A stretch of 64,000 bases of DNA from JAWKOK01 sp963765875 (GCA_963765875.1 CAVXYK010000021.1:124001-188000), one strand, 5' to 3'; positions 16,761-25,943 are shown, numbered from the stretch's first letter. The notes: generated by a model not told the origin, from the letters alone. A program made the numbers and translations.

Positions 16761-17714
16761 TCAGTCTCGTTCGTGGAGCGTCAAGTATTCCCAGGCGCTC
16801 ACTGCCGCCTTCGCGCCTTCACCGAGAGCGACTGGTACCAGTTCGGCGCGGGCATTGGTATTATCCCCGGCAGCAAACAGACCCTCCACGTTGGTTTCAC
16901 AACGTTGGTTGACCTTGATGAATCCGGATTCATCGACATCAACCAGATCACGCACGATGTCATTGTTTGGCAGCAACTCCAACTGGACGAAGACGCCCTC
17001 AACGGGTACCTGGCGTACTTCCCCATTGATGCCGACCAATTGAATGGCCGAAACGAAATCATCGCCGACGATCTGCTGTAACTCCCAATGGCGGAAGACC
17101 GTTACGTCGGGGTGTTCCAATACAAGGTTGGCTGCGGGCATTTCTGCGAATTTGCTTACGCGCGGAGCGATGAGATAGACACGTGAGGCGATTGCCGCCA
17201 GTTCCAATGCGGCAACCAATGCCCGTGGTCCATTGCCGACCACGGCCACAGCACGACCCTCAAAATGGCTCGCATGGCTGACTGCCGAGAAGCTGACGCC
17301 GCTGCCCCAGAGTCGCTTTTCTCCGCTGACATAGGTCCGTTTGGAGCTGGCCCCGGTGGTAACAATCACCGTTCGCGCACAGATTTCCCGTTCATCGCCC
17401 AATTGAACTCGAAAAGAGCCATCTTTCGAGACGACACGCTTGACCACTGTCTCCTCGATCTCCTGGAGCTGATCTGTGACAAACTGCGCCAATTCGGCGC
17501 ATAGATCGCCACCCCACACATGATCCACTGCCGGCAGATCGCGAAGCGAGAACGGATAGTAGACCTTTCCGCCCAACGATTCGGCAATCAGTACCGTGCG
17601 GCGTAACGCTGCTCGACGCAGATATGCAGCGGCCGCCAGACCTGCTGGACCGCCGCCAATGATAGCCACATCATATTCAGATATCGGGGCTTCGGGCACT
17701 GGCTTTTTGGACAT
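16761..17714 (-). CDS. Thioredoxin-reductase-like FAD/NAD(P) oxidoreductase lacking the CxxC
   Basis: A 317-aa two-dinucleotide-domain flavoprotein. FAD binding is shown by 'YDVAIIGGGPAGLAAAAYL' (residues 14-32) and 'VEGLFAAGDNTN' near the C-terminus. NAD(P) binding is shown by 'GRAVAVVGNGPRALVAALEL'. The redox CxxC normally found in the NADPH domain of thioredoxin reductases is not present, so it cannot reduce thioredoxin in the usual way; ferredoxin-NADP reductase-type or sensory activity is more likely. It lies 88 bp downstream of a receiver-only response regulator on the same strand and may be co-transcribed with it. Confidence 0.86.
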   Translation of the reverse strand: MSKKPVPEAPISEYDVAIIGGGPAGLAAAAYLRRAALRRTVLIAESLGGKVYYPFSLRDLPAVDHVWGGDLCAELAQFVTDQLQEIEETVVKRVVSKDGSFRVQLGDEREICARTVIVTTGASSKRTYVSGEKRLWGSGVSFSAVSHASHFEGRAVAVVGNGPRALVAALELAAIASRVYLIAPRVSKFAEMPAANLVLEHPDVTVFRHWELQQIVGDDFVSAIQLVGINGEVRQVPVEGVFVQLELLPNNDIVRDLVDVDESGFIKVNQRCETNVEGLFAAGDNTNARAELVPVALGEGAKAAVSAWEYLTLHERD

Positions 17715-17802
17715 CGAGATGGTTTCCTGACTCTATGGATTCGGCCGTCTTGGTCTGAAAACAGCCCGGCGCATATGGACATCCCTACTGTCTGAGCAGG
17801 CG

Positions 17803-18183
17803 TCAAGCAATGTTAATCGATTGCTGGGCTTTTCGCAATGCGGCAAGTAGCTGTTCCGGCGGGTCGGCTTTGCTGACAAACGCGTTCGCTCCCGCAGCCA
17901 TGGCGGGACGTGATGACTCGGGCAGGCCGCTCATGACAATGATCTGAAGTCTCGGATTAGCGTCGCGCAGGTCGCTCAGCAACGCATGACGTTGACCGGC
18001 TACCTGAATCCCGGGCAGTTCCCAGTCCAGCAGAACCAAATCGGGATCTGAGACCATCGCCACACGGCGCAAGTGTTCGGCATCCACCGCTTCGCCGACC
18101 GTCTCGACGCCGATCTGCTGTTCCAGCAATAACCGAATGGCTGAGCGCAACCAGGCTTGATCGTCGGCCAGCAAAACGCGCAT
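17803..18183 (-). CDS. Receiver-only response regulator
   Basis: A 126-aa CheY-like receiver domain with no output domain. The acidic pocket is D7-D8, the phospho-acceptor is D53 ('LVLLDWELPG'), the switch Ser is S85 ('IVMSG') and the conserved Lys is K105 ('FVSKADPP'). It should be phosphorylated by a histidine kinase and act through protein contacts. The next gene downstream on the strand is the CxxC-less flavoprotein; the NarL-type pair at 18646-21144 is a possible partner. Confidence 0.92.
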   Translation of the reverse strand: MRVLLADDQAWLRSAIRLLLEQQIGVETVGEAVDAEHLRRVAMVSDPDLVLLDWELPGIQVAGQRHALLSDLRDANPRLQIIVMSGLPESSRPAMAAGANAFVSKADPPEQLLAALRKAQQSINIA

Positions 18184-18645
18184 CTGCTCCTCGTTTCACA
18201 CGTTATCAACTTCCTCTTTCAAGGTACGGGGTGATCAGAGAGGGTCGGTATAGGCGTGTGGCGCGCATGGATGGTGCGGACCGTGTCGCAAATAATCTAG
18301 CCAAACGGTCGCCACAAAGACTCAAGATGCCTCTGCGATCTTACCGCTTAGTTTACACAATCGACGCTACTTTTCAGCCGGACAAACGGAGAGACCTTAT
18401 CCCATGCAAATGGTTGGTTTTTCACCTAGCCATTTGGCCAGTGATGCGGCAGGGACGAGATGAGTGGGTGATAGGGTGAGCGGGTGACAGCACGAGTAGG
18501 CCCGCCATCAGATCGGCAAGCATGTAGGGGCGTGTCCTTGTGGCCGCCCGCCACGGGTCAACGATCTGAACTCATCATGCGTACATCCAGGACCAATATG
18601 AGTTGACAGACCGTTGCTCTATAGATTGCCCGCCACCCACGTTGA
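18184..18645. other. Intergenic region without a recognisable gene
   Basis: About 460 bp between the two response regulator genes. Short open frames here have no family features. No clear hairpin terminator or promoter was identified. Confidence 0.5.
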
Positions 18646-19299
18646 TCAGTCGGTGACAAGGTTGTTGCGCAGAGCAAAGGCAACGGCCTCGGTTCGGCTG
18701 CTGACTTCCAGCTTGGAGAGGATATTGCTTACGTGAAATTTGACCGTCGACCGACTGACCACCAGTGCTTCAGCGATGTCGGTATTGTTCAGCCCATCCA
18801 CCATCAAATGGAGCACCTCCCGTTCACGGTCGGTCAGATCCTGGCCTGGCGTGAATATGCTCTTGCGCGTGGCTGTCTGGATCAGCGCTTGCGCAGCTTC
18901 CGGCGCGAGCGTGGGCCTGCCCACACTCGCTGACCGAATCGCATCGGCCAGTTCATCGGTCGAGATATTCTTGAGCAGATAGCCGATGGCGCCGGCTTGT
19001 AGCGCACCCTGAACCAAGTCGTCTTCTTTGAAGCTCGTCAGCGCAATGACTTGCACATCGGGATAGGTCTCGCGGATGGCCTTCGTCGCGGTCGCTCCAT
19101 CCATTTGCGGCATGACCAGATCCATCAAGACGACGTCGGGTGCAACGCGCCCACACATGGCAACAGCCTCGACTCCATCGGCGGCCTCGCCTACCAGTTC
19201 CAGATCGTCGAAGGCCATTAGGAATGCGGCAAGGCCGCTGCGTACTACAGCGTGGTCGTCTACGAGCATGACACGAATGCGTTCAGAACCTACAGTCAC
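18646..19299 (-). CDS. NarL/FixJ-family response regulator
   Basis: A 217-aa protein with a receiver domain (acidic D14-D15, phospho-acceptor D60 in 'DVVLMDLVMPQMDG', Lys in 'YLLKNIS') and a C-terminal LuxR-type helix-turn-helix ('LTDREREVLHLMVDGLNN', 'VSRSTVKFHVSNILSKL'). Such proteins bind DNA as dimers when phosphorylated. It lies 94 bp downstream of its likely partner kinase on the same strand. Confidence 0.95.
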   Translation of the reverse strand: MTVGSERIRVMLVDDHAVVRSGLAAFLMAFDDLELVGEAADGVEAVAMCGRVAPDVVLMDLVMPQMDGATATKAIRETYPDVQVIALTSFKEDDLVQGALQAGAIGYLLKNISTDELADAIRSASVGRPTLAPEAAQALIQTATRKSIFTPGQDLTDREREVLHLMVDGLNNTDIAEALVVSRSTVKFHVSNILSKLEVSSRTEAVAFALRNNLVTD

Positions 19300-19392
19300 A
19301 GTTCAATATCCTCAAATAGATCAAAATCCTCAAATACAATGGTCGAATCGAGGCCGCCTTGGCCGGCCGCATCGGCGGACAACTGGGTGCTT

Positions 19393-21144
19393 CTACTTCT
19401 GGGGCGGATCGGCTGACGACACGCTGGGCCATGCGACCGATATGACGGTACCCTCGTCAATGCTGCTCTCGATATGCAGCGATGCACCGATATCCTCAGC
19501 TCGCTCGCGCATGATGGTGAGGCCCAGGTGCTCGGGCGTCACCTCTGACAGGATGAAGCCTCTCCCGTCATCTCCGACGGATAACTCAAAGTGATCGTTG
19601 TCGCAACGCAGATGGACGGAGGAATGACCTGCCCGTGCATGCTTGGCGACGTTGTTCAGGGCTTCTTGGGCAATGTGATAAAAGGCAATCTTCACGTCGG
19701 GCGGCGGCTGGCAACTGCCTTCGAGCGACAAAGTGACCGGCGCGCGCGTTCGCCCGGTCGTCGCTTCTGTCAACTGGCGCAGCAACTCGCCGATCTCTAC
19801 TTCAATGAGCGTGGCCGGGCGCAGCTCCAGCAGCAGTGTGCGCATCTCTGCCAGCGCGCCTCTGGTCAGCTGGCGAAGCTCTTCCAATCGACGTTCGCTC
19901 TCATCACGGCTTCTTTCCCACAGTTTCGGCAGCACTTCTGCAATCAGCGTCGCTGAGAAGAGTGTCTGTGTGACCGAGTCATGGAGGTCGCGTGCGATGC
20001 GGTTGCGCTCGGCGGTCACCGCCGTTCGTTCAATCTGGGAACGCAGCCGGGCGTTTTCGATAGCCAGTGCCGCCTGATCGCCAACGGCCAGCGCCAGCTC
20101 GATCTCTTCGGGCGAGAATTGGCGCGGTTCACTGTAGTAGAGCATCAGATTGCCATACCCGGCATCCTTGACCAGCAACGGAACCGAAAGAAGGGCCTGA
20201 TACCCGGTCTCCATCAGCGCCTGTCCGCTGGGATTCCAGCGAGGCCGTTCCACCGTCGTGATCAGCGTTCGACCCTTCTCCACGCCGGATGCAAAATCAG
20301 AGAGCGGAGAATCAGAACCCGGGTCAGTCGCAAGGCTGGAGTCAGTACCGGCGTCGGGGTCTGCCGCGGCGTTGGACGTTTCCGACCGATATTCCAGCAC
20401 CGTCTCGCCGGAACTACTCTCCGCCACGATGGCGCTGGCCTCTTTCAATTGGGCCTCAGAAATGCCATAGCAGGCTTTGAGTACTAGCGCTTCCTGTCCA
20501 TCCGCCAGGCTGTAGATTGCACTGGCATCGGCATAGAGCAGTTGGGTGGCCTGCAGGACAATGTGTGCGAGAATCTCGTCCAACGAATGGTTGGAGTTGA
20601 GAATTGCCAGGGTGTCTCGCAATCCTTCGGAGACGCGACGTCGTTGTTCCAATTCGCGCGTACGCTGTTGGACTCTGGATTCCAATAGATCTTCGACCTG
20701 CTTGCGGCGAGAGATGTCGCTCACGGTGGCCATAATCAGCATGGACCCGTTTACATGGACGTAGCTGAGACCGACCTCAATGGGGAATTCGCTGCCCGTT
20801 TTGCGGCGACCGGCCAGATCCATGTTGCTGCCCATGGAGCGAACATGGGGGTTCTCTAGATATCCGGCGCGATGGCCCAGGTGAAGAGAACGGAACCGCT
20901 CGGGAATCAACACTTCGATTTGCCGGCCCAGCAACTCTCCCGGGGCATAGCCAAATGTCTCGCTCAGCCGCGAGTTAACATAGAGAATCCGACCGCTGGT
21001 ATCGGTGGTAACAATGGCAATCGGGGCTGACTCGAGGAAAAGAGCCAAGCTCATCGGGTTTTCCAAGGTATAGTTGCGCCCCTCGGGAGTCAGGTTGATG
21101 CCCGGCCCGATTTCTGGTTTCTCCTCTACGGAAGCTGACTGCAT
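19393..21144 (-). CDS. PAS-GAF sensor histidine kinase, NarX/DegS type
   Basis: A 583-aa cytoplasmic kinase (no transmembrane segment seen). Order: PAS domain at about 30-150 ('LESAPIAIVTTDTSGRILYV'), a short coiled coil ('RVQQRTRELEQRRR'), GAF domain at about 175-350, a HisKA_3 dimerisation domain with the phospho-His in 'NRIARDLHDSVTQTLFS', and a GHKL ATPase domain with 'QEALNNVAKHA' (N box) and 'VGDDGRGF' (G1). The HisKA_3 type pairs with NarL-family regulators, matching the gene directly downstream. PAS and GAF suggest a soluble redox, gas or small-ligand signal. A TGGTACAAT box lies about 70 bp upstream. Confidence 0.95.
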   Translation of the reverse strand: MQSASVEEKPEIGPGINLTPEGRNYTLENPMSLALFLESAPIAIVTTDTSGRILYVNSRLSETFGYAPGELLGRQIEVLIPERFRSLHLGHRAGYLENPHVRSMGSNMDLAGRRKTGSEFPIEVGLSYVHVNGSMLIMATVSDISRRKQVEDLLESRVQQRTRELEQRRRVSEGLRDTLAILNSNHSLDEILAHIVLQATQLLYADASAIYSLADGQEALVLKACYGISEAQLKEASAIVAESSSGETVLEYRSETSNAAADPDAGTDSSLATDPGSDSPLSDFASGVEKGRTLITTVERPRWNPSGQALMETGYQALLSVPLLVKDAGYGNLMLYYSEPRQFSPEEIELALAVGDQAALAIENARLRSQIERTAVTAERNRIARDLHDSVTQTLFSATLIAEVLPKLWERSRDESERRLEELRQLTRGALAEMRTLLLELRPATLIEVEIGELLRQLTEATTGRTRAPVTLSLEGSCQPPPDVKIAFYHIAQEALNNVAKHARAGHSSVHLRCDNDHFELSVGDDGRGFILSEVTPEHLGLTIMRERAEDIGASLHIESSIDEGTVISVAWPSVSSADPPQK

Positions 21145-21211
21145 GGTCTCTCTTTTGTACGGCTAATCTGGTCGCGAATAGAGGCCTGCCCGTTGCAGAC
21201 ATATCCAACTG

Positions 21212-21222
21212 ATTGTACCACA
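21212..21222 (-). promoter_or_regulatory. Extended -10 box upstream of the histidine kinase gene
   Basis: On the minus strand TGTGGTACAAT forms an extended -10, about 70 bp before the kinase ATG; TTGCCG lies 20 bp further upstream as a weak -35. Confidence 0.45.
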
Positions 21223-21315
21223 GATCGGCCCAGGTCTCGGCAAATAAACGCCCTGGTCGGTGAACTCTTCCCTGGTAGGATGATTCGACCTGTGAACTGC
21301 AAGAGACTAAGTGAC

Positions 21316-21416
21316 TGTCCGCAAGAAACCTCCGGGAGGTGGTCACGAAATTCCAGGTAAGCGAACTGATGCTGACCACCTCCCGGAGGTTGGTGTCGCA
21401 AAGTTGTTTGCGGACA
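21316..21416. repeat. 101-bp inverted-repeat element
   Basis: Outer arms TGTCCGCAA and TTGCGGACA frame perfect 19-bp inner arms (21327-21345 and 21373-21391, AACCTCCGGGAGGTGGTCA and its inverse). It is non-coding and MITE-like; no second copy was noticed in the window. Confidence 0.75.
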
Positions 21417-21491
21417 ATGACATAGTTGCGTTCGCGGGACAAACTCGACACTTTTCTGAAACCTTGCTGCGTCTTTTGCGTACTGATCTCC

Positions 21492-21578
21492 ATGAAAGCA
21501 ACGGTTTTTTTCGATCGGTTGCGAGAAGAAATTGCGCTCGAGAACCGGTTCATGAACGAAAGGGTTTCAAGGTAAGCT
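21492..21578 (+). CDS. Possible 28-codon small ORF upstream of pspC
   Basis: ATG 21492 opens a short frame (MKATVFFDRLREEIALENRF, then MNERVSR) ending 5 bp before the PspC ATG. The PspC Shine-Dalgarno (AAGG) overlaps its last codons, a layout that suggests translational coupling or a leader peptide. No strong ribosome-binding site precedes it and I know no family, so it may be spurious. Confidence 0.3.
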
Positions 21579-21583
21579 GAAAA

Positions 21584-21961
21584 ATGACATCTGAAAAGCG
21601 GTTGGTCCGTAGCAAGACAGACAAGATGATTGGCGGCGTATGTGGTGGCCTGGGAGCGTATTTCAACTTTGACCCGACGCTGATAAGGCTCATTTTTGCA
21701 GCGCTTATTCTGTTCGGCGCCGGTAGCCCGATCTTGCTCTATCTGCTGATGTGGATCATCATTCCTGCAGCCGATAGCCCCCGGGCGATGATCGGGATGA
21801 ATGAGGCGGTCTCGGAAGATGAAGCGCCGGGAGAGAACGTGCCAGAGCCGGTCGTTGCCGCGCGAGCTACTGAGACCGCGTTCTCGCCGGACGCTACACT
21901 GGAAACTACGCTGGACGCTACAATAGAGAAGACTGACGAGACACTGGTCGAGACTGCATAG
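21584..21961 (+). CDS. pspC: PspC-domain membrane protein
   Basis: A 125-aa protein with the PspC domain at its N-terminus: 'RLVRSKTDKMIGGVCGGLGA', then 'YFNFDPTLIRLIFAALILFG' and 'SPILLYLLMWIIIPA', giving one to two membrane segments. The C-terminal ~55 residues are acidic and Thr-rich with a repeated 'TLETTLDAT' pattern. PspC proteins sense or relieve envelope stress. AAGGTAAG just upstream is the ribosome-binding site. A strong terminator follows, so this is the last gene of its transcript. Confidence 0.9.
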   Translation: MTSEKRLVRSKTDKMIGGVCGGLGAYFNFDPTLIRLIFAALILFGAGSPILLYLLMWIIIPAADSPRAMIGMNEAVSEDEAPGENVPEPVVAARATETAFSPDATLETTLDATIEKTDETLVETA

Positions 21962-21989
21962 CATTGTCGTTCAGATTGAATGCGACCAA

Positions 21990-22036
21990 AGACAGACGGC
22001 CCTTCGCTATGAGCGAAGGGCCGTCTGTCTACTTTT
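21990..22036 (+). terminator. Rho-independent terminator after pspC
   Basis: Perfect 19-bp arms AGACAGACGGCCCTTCGCT and inverse with a 3-nt loop, followed by ACTTTTT. Confidence 0.9.
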
Positions 22037-22097
22037 TGGCTCTTTGGAATCTTGGGGTTTACGGGTTCGAACTCGGTCTTAACCGACGGTGTCAACT

Positions 22098-22718
22098 TCA
22101 CTGAGCTTCAATAAGCGCCTGCCCATTGGTCAGGTCAGTGACCTCTGTTCGAAAGGCCTCGAACTGTTCCTCGGGTATCCTAAGTGAATAGGTGACATCA
22201 ATCGCGTACTCCTCTTCCAGAGCGAGGATCTCGAATCTGGAGAATAGTCGCTGAAGAGGCGTAATGACGCTGTAATCGACCACAACCTGAAGATCGACGC
22301 TCGGAATCTGCTCAGCGAGTGGCAAGTGCTCCAGCGCCAGCTGTACCCCGCCGCTATACGCTCTTACCAGTCCTCCCTTTCCAAGCAACGTGCCCCCAAA
22401 GTAGCGCGTGACGACGGCCGCGATGTCGCCGACGCCGGCATGTTCGAGCACCGTAAGCATCGGTCTGCCTGCCGTTCCGTGAGGCTCACCATCGTCACTC
22501 ATGCCGACCTGGCCCGTGCTGCCGGGTGCACCGATCAGATATGCCCAACAGTTGTGGCTGGCATCTGCAAACTCTTCACGCATTGAGGCGACGAATGCAC
22601 GCGCGTCTTCGACAGTTGGCGCATAGGCCACGGTCGTGATGAACCGGCTGCGTCGAATTTCTTCTTCAACTCTGTGCGTAGCGCCCGGAATGGGATAACG
22701 ATCTCCGTTTGAGGTCAT
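22098..22718 (-). CDS. yigZ: IMPACT/YigZ family protein
   Basis: A 206-aa protein of the UPF0029/IMPACT family. The N-terminal domain shows 'SRFITTVAYAPTVEDARAF', 'NCWAYLIG' and the signature 'SDDGEPHGTAGRPMLTVLE', then 'VVTRYFGGTLLGKGGLVRAY'. The C-terminal ~70 residues are the DUF1949 ferredoxin-like domain. Family members are linked to translation control or RNA/nucleotide handling; the precise role in bacteria is unclear. ATG 22718 was chosen because upstream sequence (to 22820) is part of a MITE that sits directly before the gene. Confidence 0.9.
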   Translation of the reverse strand: MTSNGDRYPIPGATHRVEEEIRRSRFITTVAYAPTVEDARAFVASMREEFADASHNCWAYLIGAPGSTGQVGMSDDGEPHGTAGRPMLTVLEHAGVGDIAAVVTRYFGGTLLGKGGLVRAYSGGVQLALEHLPLAEQIPSVDLQVVVDYSVITPLQRLFSRFEILALEEEYAIDVTYSLRIPEEQFEAFRTEVTDLTNGQALIEAQ

Positions 22719-22760
22719 TGGATCACTCTGTTCACATGTTCTGTCGAATTGTTCCTGTTT

Positions 22761-22883
22761 CAGTAGTTCACGAATTGTCATTCCGATGACCGGAGGGAAG
22801 AGGAATCTCGGGTTCGCCAAGGAGAGATTCCTCGTCGCTTCGCTCTGTCGGAATGACAGTTGCGACCAAATCGGTAACTACTG
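22761..22883. mobile_element. MITE with CAGTAGTT ends and 5-bp target duplication
   Basis: Begins CAGTAGTTCACGAATTGTCA and ends TTTGGTCGCAA(variant)..GGTAACTACTG, with inner inverted stretches around 'GTCATTCCG' and 'CGGAATGAC'. TGTTT flanks both sides (22756-22760 and 22884-22888). Same family as 4702-4882 (opposite orientation) and 56061-56162. Confidence 0.82.
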
Positions 22884-23126
22884 TGTTTACCTGCGTGCCG
22901 GGCGGGTCAAGCATAAATTCGGAATCGGATCGTGCGTCGCCCCTGTACTGCTTCCGACCTCGCAGATGCCGAACAGTCTTGTGCCCGAGTCATGCTGGGC
23001 TGATTGTATCCGTTCTGACTCCCGCAAGCGAATTGTATCAGAGACCATCGGTTGTCATTCAGATCGGGGGCAGAGCATGCCGCGTATCCCGCCTCAAGCG
23101 CGAGATGCTCTCGAAGCGCTCGTCGA

Positions 23127-23156
23127 TTGACATGTATGGGGGCGGCAGGATACAAT
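23127..23156 (+). promoter_or_regulatory. Strong promoter predicting a leaderless mRNA
   Basis: A consensus -35 TTGACA (23127-23132), 18-bp spacer and -10 TACAAT (23151-23156). The expected transcription start, 6-7 bp on, is the A of the ATG at 23163, which implies a transcript with no 5' leader. No ribosome-binding site precedes the ATG, in keeping with that. Confidence 0.65.
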
Positions 23157-23162
23157 CGTGTC

Positions 23163-25943
23163 ATGAGTACCGTACCTCCCGGCGACCAAACGCGCCCGCT
23201 CTTCTATCGTACAATCATCGCACACTTCGAGGGGCCAGACGGTGAAACCCCACTCGGAGTACGTGTGGTCGAACCTGCGCCTGAGTCGCGCCAGGCTTTG
23301 CGCGGCAATCTGTACGCGATTGTCGATTTGGTCGGCGAGAACGCGGGCCGTACTCATTTGGCTGAAAGCCTGCTGAGCGCCATTCAGCGGACATACTTCA
23401 CACGGTCGGGCAGCCAGTCCCAGGTTCTGACCGAAGCTGTTCGCCAGGCGCGTCTTCGAGTCAACGAATTCAACCAGAGCCATCCGGATCAGCCCGTTCA
23501 ACTCGGCGTCATTTGTGCCGGGCTTGTACGCTCGCGACTCATGATCGCACATAGCGGCCCGGCCTGTGCTTTCATTACCGCCGACAATCAGATTGCACGC
23601 TACCCCTCCGAGATCATCCAATTTAGCAGACGCACATCGCCGCCCGCCGTGTCGTCTAAGGGGGAGACCCCAAATGGCGTTGATGAACAGATGTCGGCGA
23701 ATCCGGTCAACTGGGAAATCTACAGCCAAGAAGTTCGCGACCATACTGCACTGTTCATGGGCACGCCCCGTTGGCTCGACGTTGTCCCCGTTCGAACGAT
23801 TGCCGGCACGGTGGCCCATATCAACGGCGAAAACTGCAGTGACGCCGCCAGCGGATTGTTGGCGACGAGTCGACGTCCTGACTTGCCCGGCCTACTGCTG
23901 GTCATTGAGCAGGTCGATGCACCTGTCGCAGCTCCTCAAGCGGCGACACAGGCGACGCCCAAGCGCCGTACGCCACTTCTGGGCGCCGCCGGCCTGACCA
24001 GCGCTGTCAATGCTCGTCCGCCAGTGGTGAGTGTGCCGGACGGCCAGAGCGATCCGGCTACGCCGGCTGAGGCGGATGCCAAGGACGATGGCGTGCAAGA
24101 GATCCAGCCTGATGATGCGTCTAGTGACAGAATCGCGCCTGGGGAAACTGAGATCGAGGTGGCGTCAGATGGTTTGATCGATGGCTCCTCAAATGTGGTG
24201 GAGCCCGGGTCATTTGACGACGCTGAATCGCCTGGAGCATCGGCCGCCGGCGCACTTGTCGTTGGGGCGGCCAGCGCCAGTGGGAGGACCAAAGACGAGC
24301 TTGAGGGCGAGGCTGAAGACGTAGTCGAGACAAGCGGCACGCAGGAAGAGCAGTCATCTGGCCCGTCGGCTCTTACTACGATGTCCTCAGGCCTGGCGGC
24401 CGGCGTACTTGTTGGCCTGGACCGTTCCCGAGAAGTGTTTCGTGGTATGTTCCCGGAGCGCCGTCCTCATGTTGAGGCCGTCCTCGATGGGGACGAAGCG
24501 CCAGAAGAAGGTGTCTATGCCGATGAGCCTGGCTGGGATGAGGACCTCGCGGATCATGAAGGGCTGGTGGAAGATGTATTCGTACCCAGTCTGGCTGTCG
24601 CGGCCGAGCAGAGCGCCTTGCAACATCGTGACGCAACTGTCGTAGACGATGGAAGCGAGGACCGTTCTGTTTCTCCTGAATCATCGCGCTTGCATGATGT
24701 TTCAGCACAGGTAAGCGCAGCGCTGGAGAACAGCTCCGCGCCGATTGATCTGCCGGAGCCGGCCAGCGGGGGACGTGCCCGCCTATTTATCACACTTGCC
24801 GTGTTGATATTGGTGCTGGTTCCGGTTGTGGTGACAGCGGTCTACCAACAGTGGGGACGAGATCCGGCTGTCAGTGCCGCTAGTTATACGGAGATGTCGC
24901 AGACGTTCTTGCTCAATGCGCAGACGTCCCTGGATAACGGTGATGACGAGAGTGCACGCAACATGTTTCTGAAGGCAAGCGACAGTCTGGGCGATGCAGT
25001 CGCGATAACCGGACATACGCCGGAGTCGGATCGGATGTTCGACGAGATCAATAGCGGACTCGCCGAAGTGATGCAGACGCGCTATCTCTATCAACTGACT
25101 GAGCCGCTGATTGCATTTTCCGGTGACGCCGAGCCCTTCCGCGTGATGACAGTGGGCGAGAACATCTTTGTGATGGATCGGGGGCAAGAGACCGTCGAGC
25201 GTTATGAACTGGACGCGTTGCGTGAGTATGTGCCTGATCTTGAGCCTGAGTTGATTCTGGAGGAAGGGTTTGCCTTTGATGGCGCCGCCGTTGCCGGCAT
25301 GGTAGATATGGCATGGCAGCCGATCGTGACTGGCTTTGAGGATCGTCCGAAGTTGCTGGTGCTGGACCGGAACGGCCAGATCTTCAGCTATGATCTGCGT
25401 GTTGACGGTGTCCAACCGATTGAGATGGATGATCCAAACTTGTTACAAAATGCATCACAGATTGCCCTTTTCAATGGCGCAACCTATATTGCCGATGAAG
25501 GGCAGAATCAGATCATCCGCTACGAGCGAGGTAATTTGGGCGGCCCGTCGACAGAGTGGTTCTCGGCAGAGACCCAACCCTACATCTCGGGTCTTCTCGG
25601 CATGGAGATTGATGGGGACATCTGGATGTTGAATAGTGAGGGCACACTTGTCCGCTATCGTTCAGGAGAACAGGTGCCTTTCTCGCTGGACAGCGGCGCT
25701 GTTCGTGCGGATGAGCCGGTTGACATGGCCATCGGGAGTCAGGGCGATTCATCGATCTTCATCGCTGATGCTGCTCATGATCGCATCCTTGCCTTTGACA
25801 AAGAAGGAACCTATAAGTATCAGCTTGTCGCCAGTGAAGGTGAGCCTCTGTCAGATATGCGCGGCCTTTACCTTGATGAGCTCGATGAAAAGATCTATAT
25901 CCTCACCAAAGCAGCGCTCTACCAGCATCCACTGCCCGAGTAG
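23163..25943 (+). CDS. Membrane protein with PP2C-like N-domain and extracellular beta-propeller
   Basis: A 926-aa single-pass protein. Residues ~10-260 resemble a degenerate PP2C-type phosphatase fold ('NLYAIVDLVGENAG', 'AGLVRSRLMIAHSGPACAF'), but the usual metal-binding Asp motifs (DGxGG-like) are not evident, so it may be a pseudophosphatase. A long acidic low-complexity linker (~270-535) leads to one transmembrane helix at ~540-560 ('LFITLAVLILVLVPVVVTAV'). Outside, a short helical segment (~570-640) precedes NHL/propeller-like repeats to the end ('GENIFVMDRGQETVERYELD', 'GDSSIFIADAAHDRILAFD'). Similar layouts occur in Chloroflexi. ATG 23163 is set by the leaderless promoter; the longer open frame to 23052 has no support. 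Confidence 0.75.
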   Translation: MSTVPPGDQTRPLFYRTIIAHFEGPDGETPLGVRVVEPAPESRQALRGNLYAIVDLVGENAGRTHLAESLLSAIQRTYFTRSGSQSQVLTEAVRQARLRVNEFNQSHPDQPVQLGVICAGLVRSRLMIAHSGPACAFITADNQIARYPSEIIQFSRRTSPPAVSSKGETPNGVDEQMSANPVNWEIYSQEVRDHTALFMGTPRWLDVVPVRTIAGTVAHINGENCSDAASGLLATSRRPDLPGLLLVIEQVDAPVAAPQAATQATPKRRTPLLGAAGLTSAVNARPPVVSVPDGQSDPATPAEADAKDDGVQEIQPDDASSDRIAPGETEIEVASDGLIDGSSNVVEPGSFDDAESPGASAAGALVVGAASASGRTKDELEGEAEDVVETSGTQEEQSSGPSALTTMSSGLAAGVLVGLDRSREVFRGMFPERRPHVEAVLDGDEAPEEGVYADEPGWDEDLADHEGLVEDVFVPSLAVAAEQSALQHRDATVVDDGSEDRSVSPESSRLHDVSAQVSAALENSSAPIDLPEPASGGRARLFITLAVLILVLVPVVVTAVYQQWGRDPAVSAASYTEMSQTFLLNAQTSLDNGDDESARNMFLKASDSLGDAVAITGHTPESDRMFDEINSGLAEVMQTRYLYQLTEPLIAFSGDAEPFRVMTVGENIFVMDRGQETVERYELDALREYVPDLEPELILEEGFAFDGAAVAGMVDMAWQPIVTGFEDRPKLLVLDRNGQIFSYDLRVDGVQPIEMDDPNLLQNASQIALFNGATYIADEGQNQIIRYERGNLGGPSTEWFSAETQPYISGLLGMEIDGDIWMLNSEGTLVRYRSGEQVPFSLDSGAVRADEPVDMAIGSQGDSSIFIADAAHDRILAFDKEGTYKYQLVASEGEPLSDMRGLYLDELDEKIYILTKAALYQHPLPE

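Noticed and set aside
20975..21964. 329-codon minus-strand frame across the PspC region
   Set aside because: It spans a promoter, a MITE-like palindrome and pspC on the other strand; composition is non-protein-like.
22061..22090. GGTTCGAACTC resembling a tRNA T-arm
   Set aside because: No acceptor stem, D-arm or anticodon arm can be built around it.
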